Assembly (NCBI RefSeq): GCF_042654985.1
Contig: NZ_JBHSMT010000028.1
Location: 62,001 to 126,000, forward strand
Source of the DNA: Paraherbaspirillum soli
Lineage (GTDB): Bacteria; Pseudomonadota; Gammaproteobacteria; Burkholderiales; Burkholderiaceae_D
DNA: 64,000 nt
Direction of reading: 5' to 3'
The notes under the pieces were generated by a model, which was not told the origin of the DNA, did no database searches, and was given only the letters and a program-made list of their open reading frames with translations. Shown here piece by piece: positions 8,739 to 17,019 of this stretch. The translations under genes and the position numbers were made by a program. Position 1 is the first letter of the stretch; every line of letters begins with the position of its first letter.

Positions 8739-9161
8739 ATGGAAGATCAGTACAGAAAATTAAAACTGTCGGTGAGCAATGCACAGCCTGGTACATACGT
8801 TACTGTGAATTTGACCGAGGAGGGTGCTGGGCCAGTTGCCTATAGCACCGGCCCTACACGCACCGGGTCCCCTGGCATCAGTATCAAAACTATTGGTGAT
8901 ACTTTGCCGCTGAATACATTCAACATCACACCTGCGCAAGTGAAGCTCGAGACACAGTCTGGTGGTGATGGTGGCGCCTTGAAATTCGACGTTGAGTTAT
9001 ATCTGTGGTCCAACAACCAGAGCATAAAGTACATCAACCTGGCTTCCAGCTCGGGTCCTGGTGTACAGATAATGGCCTCGGTTGATAATGCGACAGCGCT
9101 ACCAGTCGGTACAACGCCCACCATGTTCAGGTGGGATATGACAAGAAGTAACGACTCCTGA
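8739..9161 (+). CDS. Unrecognised beta-rich protein, eCIS leader module gene 1
   Basis: 140 residues, start preceded by AGGAAGG. No signal peptide or membrane helix. It is rich in Ser, Thr, Gly and beta-forming residues, with alternating hydrophobic strands throughout, suggesting a beta-sandwich. I do not recognise a family. It is the first of four similar-sized cytosolic beta proteins leading directly into the injection-system operon, so a role as accessory structural protein, decoration or cargo is possible but unproven. Confidence 0.7.
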   Translation: MEDQYRKLKLSVSNAQPGTYVTVNLTEEGAGPVAYSTGPTRTGSPGISIKTIGDTLPLNTFNITPAQVKLETQSGGDGGALKFDVELYLWSNNQSIKYINLASSSGPGVQIMASVDNATALPVGTTPTMFRWDMTRSNDS

Positions 9162-9249
9162 TTTTCGATCGTCCGCTGTATCGTGACACAGCCGGATATT
9201 CGCTTAAGTGTGGAGTCCGGCCAACATAATGTCAAAAAGGAGATTGGCT

Positions 9250-9624
9250 ATGGGTAAGGAATTCACTATCAGATTCACCTTTACGGCGCACAACGTCACT
9301 GACACGCTGAGGGCTCAGCTGCACTTCAAGGACGACAATACAATTTCGCTAGCGGGCAATAAGCCGGTCCAGATTGAATCAACGTCGCCCCTGGCAGCCC
9401 TTAACGTGTGGCAAAAAAGGATGTTCGTGGAGGCCGCGTCGAATACTTCCGGCAACCAGCAATCGGTAACAATCACAGTGCCGATTAGCGCCGTAGGCAG
9501 CATTTTGCACGGCAATTTGCCGGGTTCCGATGGGGTGCTGGTTGATGTGAGATATCAGTTCACCGGTTACGATAATTCAGGCCGCATTGAGGTCGGCGAC
9601 TTTGATATTGAATTTCCCAGCTGA
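9250..9624 (+). CDS. Unrecognised beta-rich protein, eCIS leader module gene 2
   Basis: 124 residues from the ATG at 9250, preceded by AAGGAG; an upstream in-frame ATG at 9208 lacks a good site. The protein opens with a strand pattern KEFTIRFTFTAHNV and continues as predicted beta sandwich, ending GDFDIEFPS. It has no signal peptide and no known domain. It lies 88 bp after gene 1 and 11 bp before gene 3. Confidence 0.7.
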   Translation: MGKEFTIRFTFTAHNVTDTLRAQLHFKDDNTISLAGNKPVQIESTSPLAALNVWQKRMFVEAASNTSGNQQSVTITVPISAVGSILHGNLPGSDGVLVDVRYQFTGYDNSGRIEVGDFDIEFPS

Positions 9625-9635
9625 CGGCGAGAGCC

Positions 9636-10235
9636 ATGGAGACCAAGGAAAAAGGCAATATCAAGGAGCCGGCGGGCGGCATCGGCCTGCCCGCGACAAA
9701 AACAGCGACGCCGAACGAGGAACCGCTTGCGCCGGCCCTGGAGATCAGCCAACTGATTGCCAACGAACGCAATGCGCTCTCCGACGAGGCGCGCCAGTTC
9801 CTTGATGCGCATCTGATCGCCAATCCCAGCCACGCGCTGAACGAGCGCTGCTTTCGCCAAACCCAGTCTTTCAAACCTGTCACCATCACGTTTGCCAATC
9901 TGCGCGCCAACAGCAAGGCGTTCTTGACCTTGCAGGCCGATCAGGAAGCGATCTGGAGCGATGGCGGCGAAGGCGAGCGGCTGGTCGGCTTGTCGTTGTC
10001 GAGCCGGGTTGACCCTGTTATTTACGTGCGCAATTTTCTGTTCAATGCGCGTGAAATGGTTTTGCAGACCTATAAGGATTGCCATGAAATCCAGATCGGC
10101 CTGTATCTGCGCACCGATCAGCGCAGCATCAAGGGCAGGGTCGATTTGCCGCCGGATGCAAGCGTGACCTTGCAATCGAATAGCGATCGCAGCACGGTCA
10201 TCGGCATGAGTTCGTTTGCGATCGACCTGGATTGA
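9636..10235 (+). CDS. Unrecognised protein, eCIS leader module gene 3
   Basis: 199 residues. The first 45 are low-complexity (Lys, Glu, Pro, Ala) and probably disordered. Residues 45-75 are helical (ISQLIANERNALSDEARQFL) and the remainder is beta-rich. No signal peptide. The disordered N-terminus recalls the leader regions of eCIS cargo, but it lacks the MG-Y-Y-QRR motif shared by the two terminal effectors. Function unknown. Confidence 0.7.
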   Translation: METKEKGNIKEPAGGIGLPATKTATPNEEPLAPALEISQLIANERNALSDEARQFLDAHLIANPSHALNERCFRQTQSFKPVTITFANLRANSKAFLTLQADQEAIWSDGGEGERLVGLSLSSRVDPVIYVRNFLFNAREMVLQTYKDCHEIQIGLYLRTDQRSIKGRVDLPPDASVTLQSNSDRSTVIGMSSFAIDLD

Positions 10236-10258
10236 CACTCACAAAGGAAAGGCCGTTG

Positions 10259-11158
10259 ATGATGACCCAGTCACCCGCTGAGCCACCGGAACCCGTCGCG
10301 CTCGCCGCAGAGCAGCAGGCAGGGACCAATCCCGAGCCGCTGCCCTTGCTGCCGGTCATATTGCAATTCAAGGATGTCGCTTCCAACTCCAATATCAATT
10401 TCACATTTACCACGGTAGGAGTGGTGTGGTCGTTAGGCGCCAGGTCGGGCGATAGTGTCGGGTTTTCGTACAACGTTGCGCCTGAGAGCGCCGACAGCGA
10501 TTCCTGTATCAAGAAAATCGAATTCAACAATGCGGTGTTGTCGATCCGCACCGGCGAGGTCGACCAGGCCAGCAATGCGTTCACCTTGACGCTGTTTTTG
10601 CAAGTGGCCCCAAAAGTCGATTATCTGCAGGGCTACTGCACGCTCAACAACGAGGCGGTGGTGACGGTCACGATAGGCGCCCAGGGTGCGGTGCAATGGC
10701 GCAATGGCCGCATCAGTGCTGTGCTGGTGCAGCATGGAAAAAATTACCGCAAACTCAGCTTTATCGTCAAAGGCGCGCGGGCCGGCGTCAAGGTCGACTT
10801 AATGGTCAATGCGAAGCGAGGGCTGGGCAAGGTCAACTGGTCGCTGGGGCCGAATTTTTCTGACGCCGGCGGGGTCCGGCTGGCTAGTACGCACGGCGGG
10901 GTGTTGCCGCTGGCATCGATGTCTTATGGCTTCGATACGGTCTCGTTCATTACCGCGGCGCCTGCGGATGGCGCCACCAGCGGCAATGGCGGCGATCCGT
11001 TGGAGTTTTACCTGAACACCTATATTGCCTGGTATCCGGAGGACCTGAATTACATCTACCTGAGGACCAGCTGCGACAGCAGCGTGACGGTGTTGGCCCA
11101 AGTCGGAAACCGGCAGCCGCAGATCGTCAGCCAGACCGACACTGTATTTACGCTGTAG
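10259..11158 (+). CDS. Unrecognised beta-rich protein, eCIS leader module gene 4
   Basis: 299 residues from 10259, where AAGGAAAGG lies 6 bases upstream; a start at 10232 would overlap gene 3 but has no site. A Pro/Glu/Ala-rich N-terminus (about 1-35) precedes two stretches of predicted beta structure (about 40-160 and 170-299). No signal peptide or known domain. It abuts the DUF4255 gene (2 bp gap), which ties the four-gene module to the injection system transcriptionally. Confidence 0.7.
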   Translation: MMTQSPAEPPEPVALAAEQQAGTNPEPLPLLPVILQFKDVASNSNINFTFTTVGVVWSLGARSGDSVGFSYNVAPESADSDSCIKKIEFNNAVLSIRTGEVDQASNAFTLTLFLQVAPKVDYLQGYCTLNNEAVVTVTIGAQGAVQWRNGRISAVLVQHGKNYRKLSFIVKGARAGVKVDLMVNAKRGLGKVNWSLGPNFSDAGGVRLASTHGGVLPLASMSYGFDTVSFITAAPADGATSGNGGDPLEFYLNTYIAWYPEDLNYIYLRTSCDSSVTVLAQVGNRQPQIVSQTDTVFTL

Positions 11159-11160
11159 CG

Positions 11161-11778
11161 ATGAGTCAGTTCAATAACGATGGCGGCCAGGTTTTGCGCA
11201 GCGTCAGCGAGTCGCTGCGCAAGCTGATTCGCCATTACATCCCGGAGTTGCAGGCGGAATCCGCAGTGGTGTTCGATTCGCCGGGCGAGATCGACAGCCA
11301 GGACGAAACCAAATTGTCGCTGTACCTGTATCAAACCGAGATCAATCCCTACCTGCGCAACCTGGCGCCCAGCCTGAGCCGGCAGGCCGGCACGGATAGT
11401 CAGCCGGCTGCGCTGACCGTGACGCCGAGTCCGCTGGTGGTCGATCTGCATTACCTGATGGTGCCGTATGCCAGGTCGGCCGAGCTGGAGCTGGTGCTGG
11501 TGGATAAGCTGATGCGGCTGCTGCATGACGTCGGCCAGTTGTCCGGCGAATGGCTTAGCCCTGTACTCAAGCGCAGCGGCAACGAACAGATTGCAATCGT
11601 GCCCGATGTCGGATCGAGCGAGACCTTGCGCAATATCTGGGCCGGTTTTCCGAACCATCCGTACAAGCTGACCAAGCTGTATACCTTGACGCCGGTGCGC
11701 ATTCCATCGGAACTCAGCTTGCAAAGCGCGCTGGTGACCGAGAGCGATCTGGCCTACCGGAATCGGAATCTGCCATGA
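11161..11778 (+). CDS. DUF4255 / Pvc16-like tail terminator (cap) protein
   Basis: 205 residues matching the Pvc16 N-terminal (DUF4255) family. It begins with helices (LRSVSESLRKLIRHYIP), has the conserved KLSLYLYQTEINPYLRN segment near residue 60, a central TPSPLVVDLHYLMVPYA strand pair near residue 100, and a C-terminal PYKLTKLYTL motif. In Afp/PVC particles this protein caps the distal end of the tube and sheath. It overlaps the next gene by 4 bp. Confidence 0.85.
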   Translation: MSQFNNDGGQVLRSVSESLRKLIRHYIPELQAESAVVFDSPGEIDSQDETKLSLYLYQTEINPYLRNLAPSLSRQAGTDSQPAALTVTPSPLVVDLHYLMVPYARSAELELVLVDKLMRLLHDVGQLSGEWLSPVLKRSGNEQIAIVPDVGSSETLRNIWAGFPNHPYKLTKLYTLTPVRIPSELSLQSALVTESDLAYRNRNLP

Positions 11779-12350
11779 AGCTGAGCGCCGTGGTGCAGTT
11801 GATCGACGGTTTCAGCCAGGCGCCGGCGGTGGGTCTCAGGCCGAAATTCCTGCTCAACCAACAGCCATACGCGCCGTTGGCCAAGCCGCAGGCTTTTTAT
11901 GCGTTCAGCGACCTGGAGGATGGCGACTATCAGCTGACGATCAGTTATCCGCTGTTCTTTGAACGGCAGATCAGGTTCGAGGTGCCGTTGCGCTTGCCGC
12001 TGGCGGACGCCATCGTTCCCTGTTATCTGGAGCCCAGCCCGCTGTACCCGTATCCGGCCGGCACCACGCTGATTCGGGGCCAGGTGCTGTGCGCGGCAAA
12101 GCCGCTGGCCGGGGTGGCAATCGGCGCCAACTACCAAAACTGGCGCGGCGAGCCGAAGAGCGCCGCCACGCAGAGCTCGGATTACGGTCAATACGACGGC
12201 CGCTACGCACTGGCGCTGGGCGGCAAGCTGGCCGCCGGCACGCCGGTGGATGTGAGTTTTAGCAAGGCAGGCTATGCGACCGTAGAAAAGCGACTGCTGC
12301 TGGAACCGGCAGCCATGCGGTTTGTGGACATCGAAATGCACAAATTATGA
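11775..12350 (+). CDS. eCIS-associated protein with carboxypeptidase-regulatory-like fold
   Basis: 191 residues with two apparent beta-sandwich halves. The second (about 95-190) has the pattern LIRGQVL...LAGVAIGA...DYGQYDGRYAL, typical of CarboxypepD_reg/transthyretin-like domains. There is no signal peptide, which fits an intracellular particle component. Its place between cap and sheath genes suggests an accessory structural role. The stop lies 7 bp before the sheath start. Confidence 0.65.
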   Translation: MKLSAVVQLIDGFSQAPAVGLRPKFLLNQQPYAPLAKPQAFYAFSDLEDGDYQLTISYPLFFERQIRFEVPLRLPLADAIVPCYLEPSPLYPYPAGTTLIRGQVLCAAKPLAGVAIGANYQNWRGEPKSAATQSSDYGQYDGRYALALGGKLAAGTPVDVSFSKAGYATVEKRLLLEPAAMRFVDIEMHKL

Positions 12351-12357
12351 TGAGGGA

Positions 12358-13962
12358 ATGATCTTGGCAGCCTACGCTCACCCCGGCATTTATATTCAAG
12401 AAGTCCCCGGCGCCCGCAGCATACAGGGCGCCTCGACTTCGACCGCGGCCTTCATCGGCGTCACCGAAAAAGGCGAGTTCGAGAAGCCGACGCTGATCAC
12501 CAGTTGGAACGCCTACCAGCGCCATTTCGGCGGATTGGTCTGGAACGGCATGGTGTCGTGGGCGGTGTTCGAATTCTTTAACGAAGGCGGCACCGTTTGC
12601 TACGTGGTGCGGGCTAAGGATGGGAACGGGGACGGGAAAGACAAACTCGCTAAAGGAAAGGCTGGCGACATTACGCTGACCGCAGTCACGCCCGGCACCT
12701 GGGCCAATATTCTGAAATTTGCGATCAGTAGCGCGAACGGCTCCAAGGACGACAAATCGCCGGTGTTCGACCTCAGCATTGTGGTCGAGCGCGATGCCAT
12801 CGACAAACCATCGACCGACTCTTCCATCGATACCTTGAAGGCGTATGTCGCACAAAACAACCTGCAACCGCAACCTGTCGGTGACAAGTCTTATTACGTG
12901 CTTGAGACCCTCAACGGCTTTACCGAGGCAAGCATGAGCGAGGCGCTGAAAACCAGAATCGACGCTACGTCGATGTTCGTGCGTGCGGAGTTAAAAGCCG
13001 GTAGCAAGACGCGCCCGCCTAATGGCGTTACCCCGCTTGCTGGAGGCAAGGCGGCGAGCTGGAGTTTCAAGAGCGCCACCGAGACCTTGGACAAAGTGCA
13101 GGGAGTGAGTTTGTTGGCAATTCCTGATACGGTCAATGCGGTCGACAAAAGCGGCAAACCTAGTCAGCAGCAGCAAGCGACCGAGATTAATATCGCGCTG
13201 GGGTACTGCGAGAAAGTACAAAATCTGTTTTTCGTCAGCGACCCGCCGTTCGGCCTCGACGTCGACAAGATCGGCAGTTTCAAGGCTGGCAGCGCCACGA
13301 TACCCGCGCTGAACTCCAACTATGGCGCCATCTATTACCCCTGGGTCTGGATTTACAACCCGATGGTCGGCGCCAATGTGCCGATCCCGCCGTCCGGCCC
13401 GGTGCTTGGGCGCTACGCCTACACCGACATCAACGTCGGAGCCTGGAAGTCGCCGGCCGGGGTCAATGACGGCGCGTTAAGGAGCGTGGTGCAGGTGCAA
13501 AGCCAGATCACCGATAACGAGCAAGGCCTCTTGAATCCGAACGGCATCAACGCGATCCGTAATTTCCTCAATTACGGCAACACCATCTGGGGCGCGCGCA
13601 CACTGGCGGCGGCCGGCAGCGAATGGACTTATGTCAGCGTGCGGCGGTTGTTCATTTATGTCGAGCAAAGCTTTCGGAACAGCTTGCAGTGGGTGGTGTT
13701 CGAGCCGAACGACCAGCAAACCTGGGCCTCGGTGACGCGCGATGTCAGCGCCTTCCTGACCACGCTGTGGCAAGCGGGCGGTCTGTTCGGCGCGAGCCCG
13801 GCGGAAGCATTTTTTGTGACTTGCGACGCCTCCAACAACCCGCCCGAGACCCGCATGCTGGGCCAGTTGTACATCGATGTCGGCCTGGCTCCGGTGTTTC
13901 CGGCCGAGTTCGTGATCATTCGCATGTCGCAAAAAATCGCTGGTCCGGACTCCGGTTCTTAA
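12358..13962 (+). CDS. Contractile tail sheath protein
   Basis: 534 residues. The N-terminus AYAHPGIYIQEVPG and following STSTAAFIG are diagnostic of phage and eCIS sheath proteins, and the C-terminal domain contains the conserved NYGNTIWGARTLA...WTYVSVRRLFIY and the late FVIIRMSQK strand. Sheath subunits polymerise around the tube and contract to drive injection. The ATG at 12358 is chosen because homologues begin just before this motif; an upstream ATG at 12322 lies inside the previous gene. Only one sheath gene is present, whereas Afp and PVC have three. Confidence 0.95.
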   Translation: MILAAYAHPGIYIQEVPGARSIQGASTSTAAFIGVTEKGEFEKPTLITSWNAYQRHFGGLVWNGMVSWAVFEFFNEGGTVCYVVRAKDGNGDGKDKLAKGKAGDITLTAVTPGTWANILKFAISSANGSKDDKSPVFDLSIVVERDAIDKPSTDSSIDTLKAYVAQNNLQPQPVGDKSYYVLETLNGFTEASMSEALKTRIDATSMFVRAELKAGSKTRPPNGVTPLAGGKAASWSFKSATETLDKVQGVSLLAIPDTVNAVDKSGKPSQQQQATEINIALGYCEKVQNLFFVSDPPFGLDVDKIGSFKAGSATIPALNSNYGAIYYPWVWIYNPMVGANVPIPPSGPVLGRYAYTDINVGAWKSPAGVNDGALRSVVQVQSQITDNEQGLLNPNGINAIRNFLNYGNTIWGARTLAAAGSEWTYVSVRRLFIYVEQSFRNSLQWVVFEPNDQQTWASVTRDVSAFLTTLWQAGGLFGASPAEAFFVTCDASNNPPETRMLGQLYIDVGLAPVFPAEFVIIRMSQKIAGPDSGS

Positions 13963-14002
13963 GCAAGTTTTTTCCAAACCAACCTGATCCCGGAGCATCA
14001 CC

Positions 14003-14449
14003 ATGGCTACACAATTAAGCAATCCATACCGCGGCTTCCGCTTTCAATTGGAAATTTCGGGGATCCAGGTGGCGGCGTTTTCCGAGGCCACGATACCCGA
14101 CAGCACGATAGAGACGGTCGAGTATCGGGAGGGCACCGATCCGGTATACAAACGCTCGCTGTCGGGGCTGAGTACCTACGGCAAGCTGAGCCTGAAAAAA
14201 GGTTTGACCGATTCGATGGAGCTATACAACTGGCACCAGCTGGTTGCCGCGCAAGGCTCTACCGCCAAAGGCGCGCAAAAAAACATCTCGTTGATATTGC
14301 TGGATGCCGGCGGCGCCGCCAAGGCACGCTGGAATGTGATCAACGCCTGGCCCAGCAAATACGAGAGTACCGGCCTGAACGCGGCCAGCAGCGACGTGAT
14401 GGTCGAAACTTTCGAGTTGACCATTGAGTACATGACCAGAGTGACCTAA
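14003..14449 (+). CDS. Tail tube protein 1 (gp19-like)
   Basis: 148 residues of the T4 gp19-like/Hcp-like tube family: NPYRGFRFQLEISGIQVAAFSEAT at the N-terminus, a central GTDPVYKRSLSGLSTYGKLSLKKG, and a C-terminal strand with ETFELTIEYMTRV. It forms the inner tube. A sequence GGAG precedes the ATG by 8 bases. It lies 40 bp after the sheath stop and belongs to the same operon. Confidence 0.93.
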   Translation: MATQLSNPYRGFRFQLEISGIQVAAFSEATIPDSTIETVEYREGTDPVYKRSLSGLSTYGKLSLKKGLTDSMELYNWHQLVAAQGSTAKGAQKNISLILLDAGGAAKARWNVINAWPSKYESTGLNAASSDVMVETFELTIEYMTRVT

Positions 14450-14464
14450 CCAGGAGAAGCAAAC

Positions 14465-14821
14465 ATGGACGTAATCAGCACTGAAATCGAATTTACCCTG
14501 CCGCTCGGATATCGCGACAGCGACGGCAATCTGCATAAGAATGGCGTGATGCGCCTGGCGACCGCCGGCGATGAAATCCTGCCACTGAAAGACCATCGGG
14601 TGCAAAACAACCCGGCCTATCTGAGCGTCATCGTCTTATCAAGGGTGATCGTGCGCCTGGGCAGCCTGGACATGGTCAATACCAAGGTCATCGAGGATTT
14701 GTTTTCTGCCGATTTTTCTTATCTTCAGGATTTGTATAACCGCATCAACCAGGTCGAGAGTGACGACAAGGTGGTGCAGATGGAAAGCTTCGAGCCTTTG
14801 GGGAAGCGCGGCTCCCTGTAG
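14465..14821 (+). CDS. Phage tail assembly protein-like (tail assembly chaperone candidate)
   Basis: 118 residues with the motif EIEFTLPLGYRDSDGNLHKNGVMRLATAGDEI, characteristic of the phage tail assembly protein family that sits after tube genes in many eCIS and Mu-like phages. Phage counterparts (lambda gpG, P2 E) act as assembly chaperones and make a longer product by -1 frameshifting. A TTTGGGG heptamer in the correct phase occurs 18 bp before the stop. Good AGGAG ribosome site at 14452-14456. Confidence 0.85.
   Translation: MDVISTEIEFTLPLGYRDSDGNLHKNGVMRLATAGDEILPLKDHRVQNNPAYLSVIVLSRVIVRLGSLDMVNTKVIEDLFSADFSYLQDLYNRINQVESDDKVVQMESFEPLGKRGSL
14797..14803 (+). promoter_or_regulatory. Candidate -1 ribosomal frameshift site (T-TTG-GGG)
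   Basis: In the zero frame of the tail assembly gene, codons TTG (14798) and GGG (14801) follow a T, giving an X-XXY-YYZ heptamer. Slipping by -1 continues into the DUF6760 frame, which is open from 14764 but has no ATG, GTG or TTG until 14854. The predicted fusion would be 178 residues (113 + 65). No strong stimulatory structure is obvious downstream. Confidence 0.5.
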
Positions 14822-14853
14822 CGCCCGACCAGCTATATGCGGAGATCGCCTTC

Positions 14854-15000
14854 ATGGCATATCACTTTCATTGGTCGTACAGGGAGATTCTGGCTATGGA
14901 ACATGCCGAGCGCCGCCGCTGGTGTGAGGAAATCAGCAAGATCAACCACACCATGAATAGCGACGAGCGGCAGAAAAACCTTCTTGATTTGGGAGCGTGA
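14854..15000 (+). CDS. DUF6760-like small eCIS protein (possible frameshift extension of previous gene)
   Basis: From the first ATG this encodes 48 residues: AYHFHWSYREILAMEHAERR and WCEEISKIN match the DUF6760 signature found after tail-assembly genes of eCIS loci. The conserved part begins further upstream (PDQLYAEIAF, 14824-14853), where the frame is open without a start codon. This suggests translation enters by -1 frameshift from the preceding gene. An independent short product from 14854 cannot be excluded. It was too short to show among long frames. The stop lies 1 bp before the next start. Confidence 0.7.
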   Translation: MAYHFHWSYREILAMEHAERRRWCEEISKINHTMNSDERQKNLLDLGA

Positions 15001-15001
15001 C

Positions 15002-15475
15002 ATGGCTATCGGATCCTCGATGCTCAAGGCCGGACCTCGCGCCAATCCGTTTAAATCCTACAATTTTTATGTGGAGCTGGGCGGCATCGTGGTCGGCGGC
15101 TTTACGTCGATCGAAGGGCTGCAATCGAAAATCGAAGTCAAGACCGTGCGCCAGGGCGGGGTCAACGATCTTGAATACAAATTGCCGGGGCAGGTCACTT
15201 ACGTCGACCTGGTGTTGAAAGCCGGGATCACCGCGCTGGACCCGATGTGGTTGTGGTATCAGGCCAGCATGCGCGGCGAGATCAAGCGTTTGAACGGGTC
15301 CATCTATCTGCTGAACGACCAGGGCAGGCCCACAGTCAGCTGGAATTTCTACAATGCCTGGCCGATCGAATGGCAAGGGCCGAGCCTGGACGCCGCGCAA
15401 AACCTGGTCGCCAGCCAGAATTTTACGCTGGCGCATGAGGGAATCAAGAAAAATATCGGCGGAGGTTTTGCCTGA
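15002..15475 (+). CDS. Tail tube protein 2 (gp19-like)
   Basis: 157 residues. NPFKSYNFYVELGGIVVGGFTSIEGLQSKIE and the C-terminal FYNAWPIEWQGPSLDA...NFTLAHEGI mark a second gp19-like tube protein, the counterpart of Afp5/Pvc5, which adapts the tube to the baseplate spike. The ATG at 15002 follows GGAG by 6 bases; the earlier in-frame start at 14984 lies in the previous gene. The stop overlaps the next start (TGATG). Confidence 0.93.
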   Translation: MAIGSSMLKAGPRANPFKSYNFYVELGGIVVGGFTSIEGLQSKIEVKTVRQGGVNDLEYKLPGQVTYVDLVLKAGITALDPMWLWYQASMRGEIKRLNGSIYLLNDQGRPTVSWNFYNAWPIEWQGPSLDAAQNLVASQNFTLAHEGIKKNIGGGFA

Positions 15476-17019
15476 TGGTGGCTCGGCAGCCGATTGCCTC
15501 GATGCGTTTGCCGTGCGCCGCCGGTAGCGGCTTGCGGCTGGTCGGCCAGCGTATCGGTTGGCCGGCGATTCATCCAGCCTTGAATCTGACGTTCCTTCAG
15601 CCGGCGCGTCCGGCATCAGTCGATCCGGCACCGCCTGCGCATTGGCTGCATTTGCTTTACCACTTGATCCGCTCCGTCGAATTGCGTATCGGTCGACCGG
15701 ATATGCAACGGCGGCGCGAGAGCCATAGCGCGCCACGCTTGTCGCGTCCGGGTAGTTTGGCGCCGGGCTATCCGTTACGACGGCGCAAGCGCATGCAGCT
15801 GCCGTCGCGCATGCCTGAACGTCCGGTCGCGACCGGTCAGATGGGCGCTGCCGGCGTGCCGCACGAGAGCGGACAATCCAGCCTGTTTTATCTTTTCCGG
15901 AGCGCCGATGCGGCTGGCGTTACAGGCATGCGAGGTGGATTCGAGGGCGCCGCCCAACGCTTGGTGCTGCTTGCATCGCGCGCGCGATCCGAGCCATCGA
16001 GGCAATCATTGCGCGGCACGCGGCGACCTGCGCTTATACAAAATTTGATCGAACGCAGCCATCGCACATTCATATCGCCGTTTGTCATCGGCGCCGCTGC
16101 CGCCAGCGGACAGCCGCAGCAAACCATATCGCAGCGCTTGACCGAGCGCGGCAATCGCAGGCCTTACGCGACGCTTGCCGCCGACAGCATTGTCAGCGCC
16201 GGCCGATGGCGCAGGCAAACGTCTGGGCGGACGCGGCAATTCGATCTACAACAAAGAAGAGAACCGACCGCAGCGGCCACGCCAAAGTCGCGCGTTGCGC
16301 CTGCACTGCGATTCGTCAGCCGGCAGTCCGGACCGCTGCGCATAGCCCCGTCCGCCGCAGCGCGCTCGCAACAGTTGACGCAGACGCAGTTGCGGCAATA
16401 CCGCTACCTGGCCGGGTCGGATGTTGGACGGCAGCGCGAACCTGGCGTAGCTGTTTTCCACGCACTACACCAGTTATTCCAGCGGCAACGGCATACCGGT
16501 CGCCAGCATGCTGCGCCGGCGCAGCAACAGGCACGCGTTGGCGGACGCCGCCGGCAGCGGCAAGACATCCGGCCGACCGCCGTTCTGTCAGCGCCGTCGC
16601 CGCGTAGTCTGGTCGCCGGCAACGGGCGCCACCGACCTTCCATGCTGCAGCACCTTTCGCAGCCTGGAGCTGTTGCGGCCGCCTCGTCCGCCATACCGGC
16701 CCCGGCCGCGGTAGCTGCCGCAGAGCAGTTGTCGCAACTCGGCCGCTACCGTCCCGGGCCTGCTTCGGCGTTGGCCTTCAGGCAGTCGAACCAAGTCCGG
16801 CAAGCAGATGTGCAACGCCAGATCGAGCGCATCGAACACACGGTGCACACCAAGGTGGTGCGCGAGATCATGCATCACAGCCACAGCCAGCAACAAGTCC
16901 GCGGCGCGGTGGAGGATGCGTTGTTGTCGCCGCAACTGTTGCAGTCGCTGGCGCGAAAAATTCACGCCACGATAGAACAACGCGCCGCCATCGATCGTTA
17001 CCGTAAAGGAGGACGCTGA
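15475..17019 (+). CDS. Arg/Gln/Ala-rich eCIS protein at the Afp6 position
   Basis: 514 residues. The first 420 are low-complexity, extremely rich in Arg, Ala, Gln, Ser and Pro, highly basic and probably disordered. The last 90 (ADVQRQIERIEHTVHTKVV onward) are helical and look conserved. Gene order (tube 2, this, LysM, spike) puts it where Afp/PVC have the small Afp6/Pvc6. No separate tape-measure protein is recognisable in the cluster, so this could serve that role. This is inference. A sequencing frameshift in the low-complexity part cannot be ruled out by eye. Confidence 0.7.
   Translation: MVARQPIASMRLPCAAGSGLRLVGQRIGWPAIHPALNLTFLQPARPASVDPAPPAHWLHLLYHLIRSVELRIGRPDMQRRRESHSAPRLSRPGSLAPGYPLRRRKRMQLPSRMPERPVATGQMGAAGVPHESGQSSLFYLFRSADAAGVTGMRGGFEGAAQRLVLLASRARSEPSRQSLRGTRRPALIQNLIERSHRTFISPFVIGAAAASGQPQQTISQRLTERGNRRPYATLAADSIVSAGRWRRQTSGRTRQFDLQQRREPTAAATPKSRVAPALRFVSRQSGPLRIAPSAAARSQQLTQTQLRQYRYLAGSDVGRQREPGVAVFHALHQLFQRQRHTGRQHAAPAQQQARVGGRRRQRQDIRPTAVLSAPSPRSLVAGNGRHRPSMLQHLSQPGAVAAASSAIPAPAAVAAAEQLSQLGRYRPGPASALAFRQSNQVRQADVQRQIERIEHTVHTKVVREIMHHSHSQQQVRGAVEDALLSPQLLQSLARKIHATIEQRAAIDRYRKGGR

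Noticed and set aside
12322..12357. Longer N-terminus for the sheath protein
   Set aside because: Lies inside the previous gene; known sheath N-termini begin at the AYAHPGIYIQE motif.
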